A stretch of DNA of 32,587 nt from an uncultured Prevotella sp. (lineage in GTDB: Bacteria > Bacteroidota > Bacteroidia > Bacteroidales > Bacteroidaceae): assembly GCA_905235905.1 (NCBI GenBank), contig CAJONO010000212.1, positions 1-32,587 of the forward strand, read 5' to 3'. A program made the position numbers and the translations under genes. The first letter of the stretch is position 1. Each line of letters opens with the position of its first letter. Of this stretch, positions 24,631 through 32,587 are shown one piece after another. Below the pieces are notes generated by a model that did no database searches, was not told the DNA's origin, and saw only the letters and a list, made by a program, of their open reading frames with translations.

Positions 24631-25689
24631 TTGTCTGGCTTTCTTGCTGTAGAGCAAGCCGCAGGCTGCAAAAATATCCTGGCCGCGACTGGCACGGATG
24701 GTGGTGAACACACCACGGGCGGTGAGGAAGTCGCGCAGTTGCTGCATGCGCTGCTCGTCGGCTGCTGGGAGGTCGACACCGGGGATGGCATGGAAGCGAA
24801 TGAGGTTGATGCGGCACTGCAGGCCCCTGACAAGGTTCAGAATCTCACGACCGTGGGACAGCGAGTCGTTCAGTCCGCCAAAACAGATGTATTCGAACGA
24901 GCAGCGACGCTGGTGGGTGAAGTCATACTGTTTGAGCAGTTCGACGGTCTCGGCAATGGGCATGGCCTTTTCGGCAGGCATCAGGCTCAGTCGCTGCTGG
25001 TGAAGGGGTGAGTGCATGGAGATGGCTACATGGCAGTCGCTTTCGTCGAGGAAGCGCTTCAGCTTGTTCTTGATGCCAACAGTGCTGACCGTGATGCGCT
25101 TGGGACTCCAGGCATAGCCGTCGGCGGCCATAAGGATGGTAGTGGCACGAAGAACGTTGTCGAGATTGTCCATCGGTTCGCCCTGACCCATAAAGACTAC
25201 GTTGGTGAGCTGGTCACGTTCAGGAAGGGCATATATCTGGTTTAGGATGTCGGCTGCGGTGAGCTGTCCTTCGAAGCCTTGCTTACCTGTCTGGCAGAAC
25301 AGGCAGTTCATTTTGCAGCCTACCTGACACGACACGCAGAGCGTGGCGCGGTCGCCATCGGGGATGAAGACTGTCTCGACGTACTTGGTGCTTGCTGCAA
25401 TGTCGTCGCAGCATAATGAGCTACAACGAACGGGGAAAAGGTACTTAATGGTTCCGTCGTGAGAGTGCTGGCTCTCTATGGGGGGCATGGCTCCTATGGT
25501 GAAGTGCTCGGCCAGCTTTTCGCGGTTCTGCTTCGAGAGGTTGGTCATCTCGTCGATGGTTGTTGCATGCTTCGCGTAGAGCCATTGGGCTATTTGCATG
25601 CCTGTGAAAGATGGCATGCCCAAGTTGCGGCAGGCCTCTTTCAGCTCTGCCGGTGTCATTCCTAATAGTATTTTCTTGCCGCTGTCCAT
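24625..25689 (-). CDS. rlmN: 23S rRNA (adenine-C2)-methyltransferase RlmN
   Basis: CVSCQVGCKMNCLFCQTGKQGF, NVVFMGQGEPMDNLDNVLRA, SPKRITVSTVGI, ISMHSP; start at 25689 avoids most overlap with the upstream gene. Confidence 0.95.
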   Translation of the reverse strand: MDSGKKILLGMTPAELKEACRNLGMPSFTGMQIAQWLYAKHATTIDEMTNLSKQNREKLAEHFTIGAMPPIESQHSHDGTIKYLFPVRCSSLCCDDIAASTKYVETVFIPDGDRATLCVSCQVGCKMNCLFCQTGKQGFEGQLTAADILNQIYALPERDQLTNVVFMGQGEPMDNLDNVLRATTILMAADGYAWSPKRITVSTVGIKNKLKRFLDESDCHVAISMHSPLHQQRLSLMPAEKAMPIAETVELLKQYDFTHQRRCSFEYICFGGLNDSLSHGREILNLVRGLQCRINLIRFHAIPGVDLPAADEQRMQQLRDFLTARGVFTTIRASRGQDIFAACGLLYSKKARQL

Positions 25690-25703
25690 GCCCGCCGCAG
25701 TTG

Positions 25704-26774
25704 TTAGGCTGTGTGATAGCAGCGTTTGTACCACTCGGCGAAGGCACGAAGACCGTCGCGAAGCGAGGTGCTGGGCTTGAAGCCGTAGTCGCGCTCTAAG
25801 GCCGAGGTGTCGGCATAGGTGACGGGCACGTCGCCTGGCTGCATGGGAACGAGTTCCTTATGAGCCTCGAAGTCGTAATCGGCTGGCAACACACCTGCAC
25901 GAATCAGTTCCTGCTGCAAGATGTCGACAAAGGTGAGCAGGTTCTCCGGCGAGTTGTTGCCGATGTTATAGACATTATAGGGAGGCAAGGGCAGGCCGTC
26001 CTCACCGTTCTTCTTCTCAGGTGCCCCCTGCATGATGCGCACCACGCCCTCGACGATGTCGTCGACATAGGTAAAGTCGCGCTTGCAGTTGCCGAAATTG
26101 AAAATCTGGATGGTCTTGCCGGCTACGAGCTTGTTGGTGAAGCCGAAGTAAGCCATGTCAGGACGACCGGCAGGGCCATAGACGGTGAAGAAGCGCAACC
26201 CCGTGGAAGGAATATTGTAGAGTTTCGAGTAGGCGTGAGCCAGTAGCTCGTTGCTCTTCTTCGTGGCGGCATAGAGCGAGACGGGATTGTCGACCTTGTC
26301 GTCGGTAGAGTAGGGCACCTTCTTGTTCGAACCGTAGACGCTCGACGACGAGGCATAGACCAGGTGCTCCACGCCCTTCTCGCCGTTGTCATAGCTGTGA
26401 CGGCAGGCCTCTAAGATGTTATAGAAGCCGATGAGGTTCGACTGGATATAGGCATCGGGGTTGGTGATGCTATAGCGCACTCCGGCCTGGGCAGCCAGAT
26501 TGACGACCACGGCGGGCTTGTACTGGGCAAAGATGCCGTCGATGGTCTGCTTGTCGGCAATGTCGCCCTTGATGAAGATGAACTTCTCGTTCGTTTCCAG
26601 TTCTTTCAGACGGGCTTCCTTCAATCGCACGTCGTAGTAGTCGTTCATATTGTCAATGCCGATGATGGTGGCTGTTGGCGCGTCCTTGAACAGGCGCTTC
26701 ACAAGGTTCGATCCGATAAAGCCGGCAGCACCAGTGACAAAGATATTCTTTCCTGCTAATTCAATTCTTTCCAT
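25704..26774 (-). CDS. NAD-dependent epimerase, UDP-glucuronate 4-epimerase-like
   Basis: FVTGAAGFIGSNLVKRL, DNMNDYYDVRLKEARL, YASSSSVYGSNKKVPY, FFTVYGPAGRPDMA. Confidence 0.92.
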   Translation of the reverse strand: MERIELAGKNIFVTGAAGFIGSNLVKRLFKDAPTATIIGIDNMNDYYDVRLKEARLKELETNEKFIFIKGDIADKQTIDGIFAQYKPAVVVNLAAQAGVRYSITNPDAYIQSNLIGFYNILEACRHSYDNGEKGVEHLVYASSSSVYGSNKKVPYSTDDKVDNPVSLYAATKKSNELLAHAYSKLYNIPSTGLRFFTVYGPAGRPDMAYFGFTNKLVAGKTIQIFNFGNCKRDFTYVDDIVEGVVRIMQGAPEKKNGEDGLPLPPYNVYNIGNNSPENLLTFVDILQQELIRAGVLPADYDFEAHKELVPMQPGDVPVTYADTSALERDYGFKPSTSLRDGLRAFAEWYKRCYHTA

Positions 26775-27525
26775 ATTTCTCTACTGCTTCATAATAGGTG
26801 TCTAAACTTCCGATGTCGAAACGACCGGCCGACATGGGCCATGCATGCATCACGGTGCGGTCGACCATATAGTGGGCCAGGTTGCCGGGGGCATCCTTGC
26901 CGCAGCCGTTTTCTACTGAATGGCGAACGAGGTCGAGGTCGGCTTTCTTATAAATATAAAAAGGTGGCACGGCCCAGTGTGACTTCGGTTCCTGGGGTTT
27001 CTCCTCCATATTGAGTACACGCATCTGTTCGTCGACGACGATGACGCCCGTGCGCTGGAGTTTCTCAATGGAGGGCTGCTCGTGGCACATGATGCACGAC
27101 GTCTGTTTCTCCTTGGCAAAATCGACGAACTCCTGGAACGAGAATAACAGGATGTTGTCGGCAGCCACGACAAGGATGTCATCGTCGATGGCAAGCTTGT
27201 TGAGAGCCATCAGCAAGTCGCAGACGGCGCCCAAGCGGGTGTCGTTGGTCTCTGTGCCGTCGTCGATGATGGTGATGGGCTTCCGAGCGGGAGAACCGCT
27301 CGGCACGGTGGCGGCGGTGCGCTGGCGGGCCCAGTCTTCGAAGATGTGGGCAAACTTGTGGTTGGTTACGACAATATGCTCGTCGATATTGGGTATGCGG
27401 TCGATGTCGTCGAGCATACGGTCGAGGATTGTGCTATTGCCAATCTTCAGCAGGGGCTTGGGGAAGTTCTTCGTGAGTTCTCCCAAGCGTGTGGCATAGC
27501 CGGCTGCTATTACGATATTTTTCAT
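26761..27525 (-). CDS. Sugar-1-phosphate nucleotidyltransferase
   Basis: MKNIVIAAGYATRLGELTKNFPKPLLKIGNSTILDRML; DILVVAADNILLF. Confidence 0.9.
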   Translation of the reverse strand: MKNIVIAAGYATRLGELTKNFPKPLLKIGNSTILDRMLDDIDRIPNIDEHIVVTNHKFAHIFEDWARQRTAATVPSGSPARKPITIIDDGTETNDTRLGAVCDLLMALNKLAIDDDILVVAADNILLFSFQEFVDFAKEKQTSCIMCHEQPSIEKLQRTGVIVVDEQMRVLNMEEKPQEPKSHWAVPPFYIYKKADLDLVRHSVENGCGKDAPGNLAHYMVDRTVMHAWPMSAGRFDIGSLDTYYEAVEKYGKN

Positions 27526-27569
27526 TGATTCTTTGCTTATTTAGCTGCGATAAATCGCAGCATACTTGA

Positions 27570-28757
27570 CTATAGGAAATCTACGCCGTTGGCAGGATCG
27601 CAGAAAAACAGCTCGAAGCTGTCCTTGTACTGTGGGTACTGCTTGAGATACTCCTCGGTCACTTTCTTGCGGATGCTTTCTTCCTTGGCGGGATCGACGA
27701 GGGCGATGCAGGCACCCTTGAAGCCGGCTCCGCTGAAGCGGCCTCCATAGACTCCTTCAGTCTCACGCAGAATCTTATAGAGGGCGATGAGTTCTGGCGA
27801 ACCGCACTCATAGTTGTTCATTGAGCTCTCGCAGCTCTGGAAGATGTATTCGCCAAACTTCTTGATGTCGCCTTCCTGCCAAGCCTTCACACCGTCGGTA
27901 ACACGGTCGCACTCAGTATAGAAGTGACGGGCACGCTTGGCAAAGCGCTCAGGCATCTTGTCCTGATACTTCAGGAACGTCTCTTCGGGCACGTCGCGCA
28001 GACGGGTGTCCTGTAGTTCCTTCAGGTGCTCATTCTCGTAGGCCTGCATAATCCAAGCTGCCGTCTTACATTCGCTGACGCGCAGGTTGTAGTCGGTGCC
28101 GGTGAGCTTGCGGGTCACGCCGCTGAAGAAGATACCTAACTTGAAGGGCAGTGGTTTCTTTCCGTCGCCGAAGGGTAGCAGCTGATACTCCGACGTGCGG
28201 GTGTCGAGATAGAGCAGCTTGTCGGCCTCGCAGAGCACCACGCAGGCCTGGTCGAGAATGCCGTTGTTCAGACCCACATAGTTGCGCTCGGCTTTCGATG
28301 CATACTCAATGACCTGCATCTTGGTAAGGCCGAGTGAGTTTACTTTATCGATAGCCATGACAAAACCACAGAGAAGAGCTGCCGATGATGACAGGCCGCC
28401 AATGGGCATCGACCCTTGGACGATGCCACGCACACCCTGCTTTAGTTGGAAGTCCTGTTGCAAGGCCCAGGCTGCACCGCGCAGATAGTCGCCCCAGTTC
28501 TCCTGCTTCTCGTCGATAGGACGGTTGACGTTGAATGTCATCAGTCCCTCGAACGAGAGCGATGCCATCTCCACCTTGCCCGTTTCGGTGGCCGAGAACA
28601 GAAACTCAATGCCGCTGTCGAAAGCAAAGCCCGTAACCAGGCCGTGCTGGTGGTCGACGTGTGCGCCTAACGGACAGATACGATACGGGGAAAAGAGCTG
28701 ATAGAGGGCATCGCCCTTGCCAAAGAACGTGCGGTATGCTTGAAATAAATCTCTCAT
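27570..28757 (-). CDS. GHMP kinase of the galactokinase/galacturonokinase group
   Basis: SPYRICPLGAHVDHQHG, GGLSSSAALLCG, NGILDQACVVL, YNLRVSECKTAA, GVYGGRFSGAGFKGACIALVD; start 28757 lies just downstream of the GlsB-type gene. Confidence 0.9.
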   Translation of the reverse strand: MRDLFQAYRTFFGKGDALYQLFSPYRICPLGAHVDHQHGLVTGFAFDSGIEFLFSATETGKVEMASLSFEGLMTFNVNRPIDEKQENWGDYLRGAAWALQQDFQLKQGVRGIVQGSMPIGGLSSSAALLCGFVMAIDKVNSLGLTKMQVIEYASKAERNYVGLNNGILDQACVVLCEADKLLYLDTRTSEYQLLPFGDGKKPLPFKLGIFFSGVTRKLTGTDYNLRVSECKTAAWIMQAYENEHLKELQDTRLRDVPEETFLKYQDKMPERFAKRARHFYTECDRVTDGVKAWQEGDIKKFGEYIFQSCESSMNNYECGSPELIALYKILRETEGVYGGRFSGAGFKGACIALVDPAKEESIRKKVTEEYLKQYPQYKDSFELFFCDPANGVDFL

Positions 28758-28770
28758 AACGTAGGTGCTA

Positions 28771-29013
28771 TTATCTCCTGAGAAGCGAAGCAATGTATAG
28801 AATAATTACGGCACCAATGATGGCAATGCCAAGCTGGCCGAGCAGACCTCCCCACTGAATGCCGAGAGCATCGAAAACCCAACCTCCGATGGCACCGCCA
28901 AACAGGCCGAGCAACAGATTCATGAAGAATCCGAAACCGCCGCCTTTCATTAATTTGCCGGCACAGAAACCTGCCAAGCAACCTATGATAATTGAACCAA
29001 TTAATCCTGTCAT
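28771..29013 (-). CDS. GlsB/YeaQ/YmgE family (transglycosylase-associated) membrane protein
   Basis: IIGSIIIGCLAGFCAGKLMKGGGFGFFMNLLLGLFGGAIGGWVF pattern. Confidence 0.9.
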   Translation of the reverse strand: MTGLIGSIIIGCLAGFCAGKLMKGGGFGFFMNLLLGLFGGAIGGWVFDALGIQWGGLLGQLGIAIIGAVIILYIASLLRR

Positions 29014-29058
29014 AACAAAAAACTATTAATGTTTAATAATGATGTAAAAAGGGTTTGC

Positions 29059-29838
29059 TTATAATTTCGCGATAACGCCTAACTTGGTAGAGCGTATGAA
29101 TGAGATAATATTGCGTATTTCCGGACTATCAGGTACCTGTTGCTCTATCTGGTTCACGGCATCGAAGACCGAGGTGTTGCTCAAGTACACCAATCGATAG
29201 GCGTTGGCAATGTGCTTCAGGATTTTCTCTTCGACACCGTAGCTACGCCCCATCGTGAAGTTGACACCTCCATATTCAGCGCGTTTGGTGCAGATGATAT
29301 AGGGTGGCACATCCTTGGAGAAAGTGCTTCCAGCCTGAATCATGGCTCCTGTTCCTACACGGGTCTTGGCATTCTCAATGACCGATGATGAGAAGATAAC
29401 ACCGTCTTGAATCTCACAGTCGCCGGCAATCTTCGTACCGTAGCCGAACACGCAGTGGTTGCCCACTTTCGTGTCGTGGGAAATGTGGGTACCTTCCATG
29501 AGCACGTTGTCATTGCCAATGATGGTCTGTCCGCCAGTGTGGGTGGCACGGTTGATGACCACATTTTCACGAATGATGTTGTTGTTGCCAATAACACATT
29601 CGGTCTTTTCGCCACGGAAGTCGAAGTCCTGTGGCAGAGCACCGATTACCGAGCCTTGGTGAATCTTATTGTGACTGCCCATTCGGGTTCCGTCGAGGAT
29701 GCTGACAAAGGGAAAGATGATACAGTTGTCACCAATTACCACATCGTCCTCGATATAGACAAAGGGGAATATTTTGCAGTTATTGCCGATACGGGCCTTG
29801 GGGCTTATTTCGGCTCTTGGGGAAATATCACTTGCCAT
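29059..29838 (-). CDS. LpxA-like acyltransferase (left-handed beta-helix)
   Basis: Hexapeptide repeats, HQGSVIGALPQDFDFRGEKT, GTHISHDTKVGNHCVFG, C-terminal helical domain. Confidence 0.85.
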   Translation of the reverse strand: MASDISPRAEISPKARIGNNCKIFPFVYIEDDVVIGDNCIIFPFVSILDGTRMGSHNKIHQGSVIGALPQDFDFRGEKTECVIGNNNIIRENVVINRATHTGGQTIIGNDNVLMEGTHISHDTKVGNHCVFGYGTKIAGDCEIQDGVIFSSSVIENAKTRVGTGAMIQAGSTFSKDVPPYIICTKRAEYGGVNFTMGRSYGVEEKILKHIANAYRLVYLSNTSVFDAVNQIEQQVPDSPEIRNIISFIRSTKLGVIAKL

Positions 29839-29870
29839 AATCATTCAATTTGCAATTATCTGTTTTACAA

Positions 29871-31247
29871 TTACTTTGAGCCGCCTCCAAGTGCCTGATA
29901 CAAGTTGACAACGGCCTGCATTTTGTTGAAATCATCAGTGACTTTCGAGATACGGGCATTGAGCAGACTTGACTGCGCCTGAATAACTTCGATATAACTG
30001 GAGCCTTTTGAGGCGTAGAGCTGCTTAGTGTCGATTACGTTTTGTTCGAGCACCGTCACTTGCTTGGCATCGAGCTTGCTCTTCTCTTCGTTGGTGTTAT
30101 AGCTCACCAAGGCGTTCGATACTTCGTTGCCAGCTTTCAGAATCAGGTTTTGCCAGGTGTTGAATGCCTGTTCCTGTGTGGCCTTTGCAACTTTAAGGCC
30201 GGCCACAAGTTGACCGTGGGCGAAGATGGGTTGCGTGAGCGAACCCACTGCAGATAGAAGCCACTTGCCTGGATCTACTGCACCGTTCTGGTTGGTGAAA
30301 GATGCTGAGCCAGTGATGGTAATGCTGGGATAGAAGCGCGAACGGGCTGTTTCCACATCGTAGAAGCACTGGGCAAGAGACATCTCGGCAGCATGCACAT
30401 CAGCACGATTACTCAACAGTTGGATGCCAACGCCTGTCGCAAAGTTGGTAGGCAACGACTGGTTATAGAATTTGCCTCGCTGAATCTGGTGACCAGCCTC
30501 GTTGAGCAGGAGCGACATGGAATTCTCAATCTCGCGAATCTGCTGGCGCAGACCTGCTGCCTGTGCCTGCACACTATAGTAGCTGGCTTCAGCACTCTGT
30601 ACGCCTGTAGAGCGTACACGGCCCAACTCTTTCTGCAGCTTCATCATTTCCCAGGTCTCTTTGGTCAGACCTTCCATGTCGGTGACAATGGCGAGCTGCT
30701 CGTCGAGCATCATAAGTGTATAGTAAAGGTTGGCTACGCCGCAAATGACCTGTGTCTGGACGGCTACCTGATAATCTTTCGTCGCCAGTAGCTTTACCTG
30801 TGCCGAACGTTTTTGGGAGAGTAGGTTGCCGAAAAGATCGACATTCCAACTGGCAGTAATTGGCAATGAGTAGGCCTTGGTGACCGAACCGCCATCGAAC
30901 GAGCTAAGTGAGCCTGTGGGAGAGAACGTCAATGAAGGCAGGAAAGCCAGTTTCGACACGGTGAGCATCTTCTGCATCATGTCCACGTTGAGGGCCGCAT
31001 TACGCAAGTCTGTGTTCTGTGCCAAGGCTTTCTCAATGAGCGATTGCAGTTGTGGGTCGGTGAACACTTCTCGCCAAGGTAGGTTGCCGAAATTCTCGTC
31101 GCTATTTACAGCCAGCGTGTCAGTATCGCTCATGAGGTCGCGAAAAAGCCCCTTCGTATTTACGTCGTCTGGACGATGATATTTGTTGTAAAGACCGCAG
31201 CTCGACAGTAGTAAGACTGCGGATAAAAGGATAATTACTTTTTTCAT
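29871..31247 (-). CDS. TolC-family outer membrane efflux lipoprotein
   Basis: Lipobox LLLSSCG; PWREVFTDPQLQSLIEKALAQNTDLRNAALNV; SRFYPSITITGS; GGGSK end. Confidence 0.93.
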   Translation of the reverse strand: MKKVIILLSAVLLLSSCGLYNKYHRPDDVNTKGLFRDLMSDTDTLAVNSDENFGNLPWREVFTDPQLQSLIEKALAQNTDLRNAALNVDMMQKMLTVSKLAFLPSLTFSPTGSLSSFDGGSVTKAYSLPITASWNVDLFGNLLSQKRSAQVKLLATKDYQVAVQTQVICGVANLYYTLMMLDEQLAIVTDMEGLTKETWEMMKLQKELGRVRSTGVQSAEASYYSVQAQAAGLRQQIREIENSMSLLLNEAGHQIQRGKFYNQSLPTNFATGVGIQLLSNRADVHAAEMSLAQCFYDVETARSRFYPSITITGSASFTNQNGAVDPGKWLLSAVGSLTQPIFAHGQLVAGLKVAKATQEQAFNTWQNLILKAGNEVSNALVSYNTNEEKSKLDAKQVTVLEQNVIDTKQLYASKGSSYIEVIQAQSSLLNARISKVTDDFNKMQAVVNLYQALGGGSK

Positions 31248-31281
31248 GTTCGTTTCTTTTCTTTTGACAAGAGAAGGCTGG

Positions 31282-31322
31282 CTTCAGATTACAGACTTCC
31301 CAGGAATGCCTGTAGTCTGAAG
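31282..31322. other. Inverted repeat between the RND pump and TolC genes (12/13-bp stem, nested TTCC/GGAA inner stem)
   Basis: CTTCAGATTACAG ... CTGTAGTCTGAAG. Confidence 0.75.
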
Positions 31323-31335
31323 TCACCTACTATCG

Positions 31336-32587
31336 TCATTTTTGCAGTTCATATTCTACAGGCCTGTTCGCATACTGCTGCAACTCTGTGGTCACATCGG
31401 GATTTTCTTCGTCACCTTCAAACTTGATGGGAGAGAACTTCTCCTGTATGGTTTGGAAGATGGTGAATAGCGTGGGAACCACCAACACTTGGCAAAGTGT
31501 ACCTATCAGCATTCCACCAACGGCAGCTGCACCCAGTGTCTGGTTACCGTTCTTGCCTACACCCGAGGCAAACATCATGGGTAACAGACCAATGACCATG
31601 GCCAACGACGTCATCAGGATGGGGCGCAGACGAGCTGCAGCACCCAGCACGGCCGACCATGAGACAGCCATGCCCGTTTGGCGGCGCTCCAGGGCGAACT
31701 GCACAATAAGGATGGCGTTCTTGGCCAACAGGCCTATCAGCATGATGAGTGAAATTTGCATGTAGATGTCGTTGTTGTGTCCGAACAGCTGAGTGAACAG
31801 GAAAGCACCTGCCAAACCAAACGGCACTGAGAGCACCACGGCAAGCGGCAGGATGTACGACTCATACTGTGCCGACAAGATCAGGTAGATGAAGATAAAG
31901 CACAGCAAGAAGATCAATGCCGTGGAGTTGCTCGACTTCGCCTCCTGACGGGTCAGGCCCTGATAGTCGTATGTATAGCCTGTAGGCAGCATGTCCTTGG
32001 CCACCTCTTCCACGGCCTTGATGGCCTCACCCGTGGAGTAGCCGTCGGCCACGGTAGCCGTCACGGTGATGGAGGTGAACAGGTTGAAGCGCGTGATGTT
32101 CGTCGGACCATAGACACGCTCCACATTACAGAACTCCTGCACGGGCGACATGCCCTTGGGTGTGCGTACATATATACTATTCAGCGATTCCTTCGTCATG
32201 CGTGTCTCGGGCGAACCTTGCACCATGACGCGGTAGAGCTTACCGTAGGCGTTGAAGTTCGACGCATAAAGACCGCCATAGTAGCCCTGAAGCGTGGTAA
32301 GCACGGTGTTGGGCGATATGCCGCTCTGCTTACACTTCGCCACGTCCACATGAATCATGTACTGCGGGTAGTTTGGGTTGTACGAGGTCTGTGCCATCTG
32401 TATTTCCGGACGCTTGTTCAGTTCGGCCAAGTAGTTCTTAGTGATGTCGAAGAACTTCGTCAGGTCACCACCCGTGCGGTCCTGCATGACGAGCGACACG
32501 CCGCTGTTGGCCGAGAAGCCGGGAATCATAGGCGGCGAGAAGGCCAGGATGGAGGCGTCCTTGATGTGGGCGGTCTTGATGTAAATC
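31336..32587 (-). CDS. RND efflux pump inner-membrane subunit (AcrB/HAE1 type), 3' part only; continues beyond the window
   Basis: LFLLCFIFIYLILSAQYESYILPLAVVLSVPFGLAGA, LLAKNAILIVQFA, GAAARLRPILMTSLAMVIGLLPM; frame stays open to the window end (KTAHIKDASILAFSPP). Confidence 0.95.
   Translation of the reverse strand, partial: IYIKTAHIKDASILAFSPPMIPGFSANSGVSLVMQDRTGGDLTKFFDITKNYLAELNKRPEIQMAQTSYNPNYPQYMIHVDVAKCKQSGISPNTVLTTLQGYYGGLYASNFNAYGKLYRVMVQGSPETRMTKESLNSIYVRTPKGMSPVQEFCNVERVYGPTNITRFNLFTSITVTATVADGYSTGEAIKAVEEVAKDMLPTGYTYDYQGLTRQEAKSSNSTALIFLLCFIFIYLILSAQYESYILPLAVVLSVPFGLAGAFLFTQLFGHNNDIYMQISLIMLIGLLAKNAILIVQFALERRQTGMAVSWSAVLGAAARLRPILMTSLAMVIGLLPMMFASGVGKNGNQTLGAAAVGGMLIGTLCQVLVVPTLFTIFQTIQEKFSPIKFEGDEENPDVTTELQQYANRPVEYELQK

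Noticed and set aside
31336-32587. Truncated RND pump as a pseudogene
   Set aside because: The frame stays open to the window edge; truncation is due to the window boundary.

Overview
This is a Bacteroidales (Prevotellaceae-like) chromosomal window with dense, mostly housekeeping gene content. The taxon is inferred from Bacteroidetes-type TAnnTTTG promoters, a Bat operon and a short RpoD. Plus-strand genes run from ftsY to about 22 kb: ftsY, rimO, HU, HU-TM-LysM, moxR, DUF58, a BatD-like protein, batA, a batB-batC fusion, rpoD, pgi, HAD, a small HA-domain protein, HD hydrolase, a DUF4348-like lipoprotein, murB, an MBL-fold protein, thrC and a TonB receptor. A second, minus-strand block carries a flippase-like membrane protein, pdxA, rlmN, a UDP-uronate epimerase, a sugar nucleotidyltransferase, a galacturonokinase-like GHMP kinase, a GlsB-type protein, an LpxA-like acyltransferase, a TolC-family protein and a partial RND pump. 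No rRNA, tRNA, CRISPR array, transposase or phage was recognised. The observations most worth follow-up are: (1) heptanucleotide tandem arrays and G/C-rich palindromes that occur between genes and also in frame inside conserved enzymes (RimO, ThrC twice, a TonB receptor, the HAD N-terminus); (2) an HU-domain protein with an acidic repeat, a TM helix and LysM, a candidate chromosome-to-peptidoglycan tether; (3) a GHMP kinase / nucleotidyltransferase / UDP-uronate 4-epimerase cassette that could be a galacturonate salvage route; (4) a 96-aa HA-domain protein ending in QLSLF, a textbook beta-clamp-binding motif; (5) a BatB-BatC fusion; (6) an LpxA paralog lacking two canonical histidines. All family assignments are from sequence reading and memory; no searches were run.
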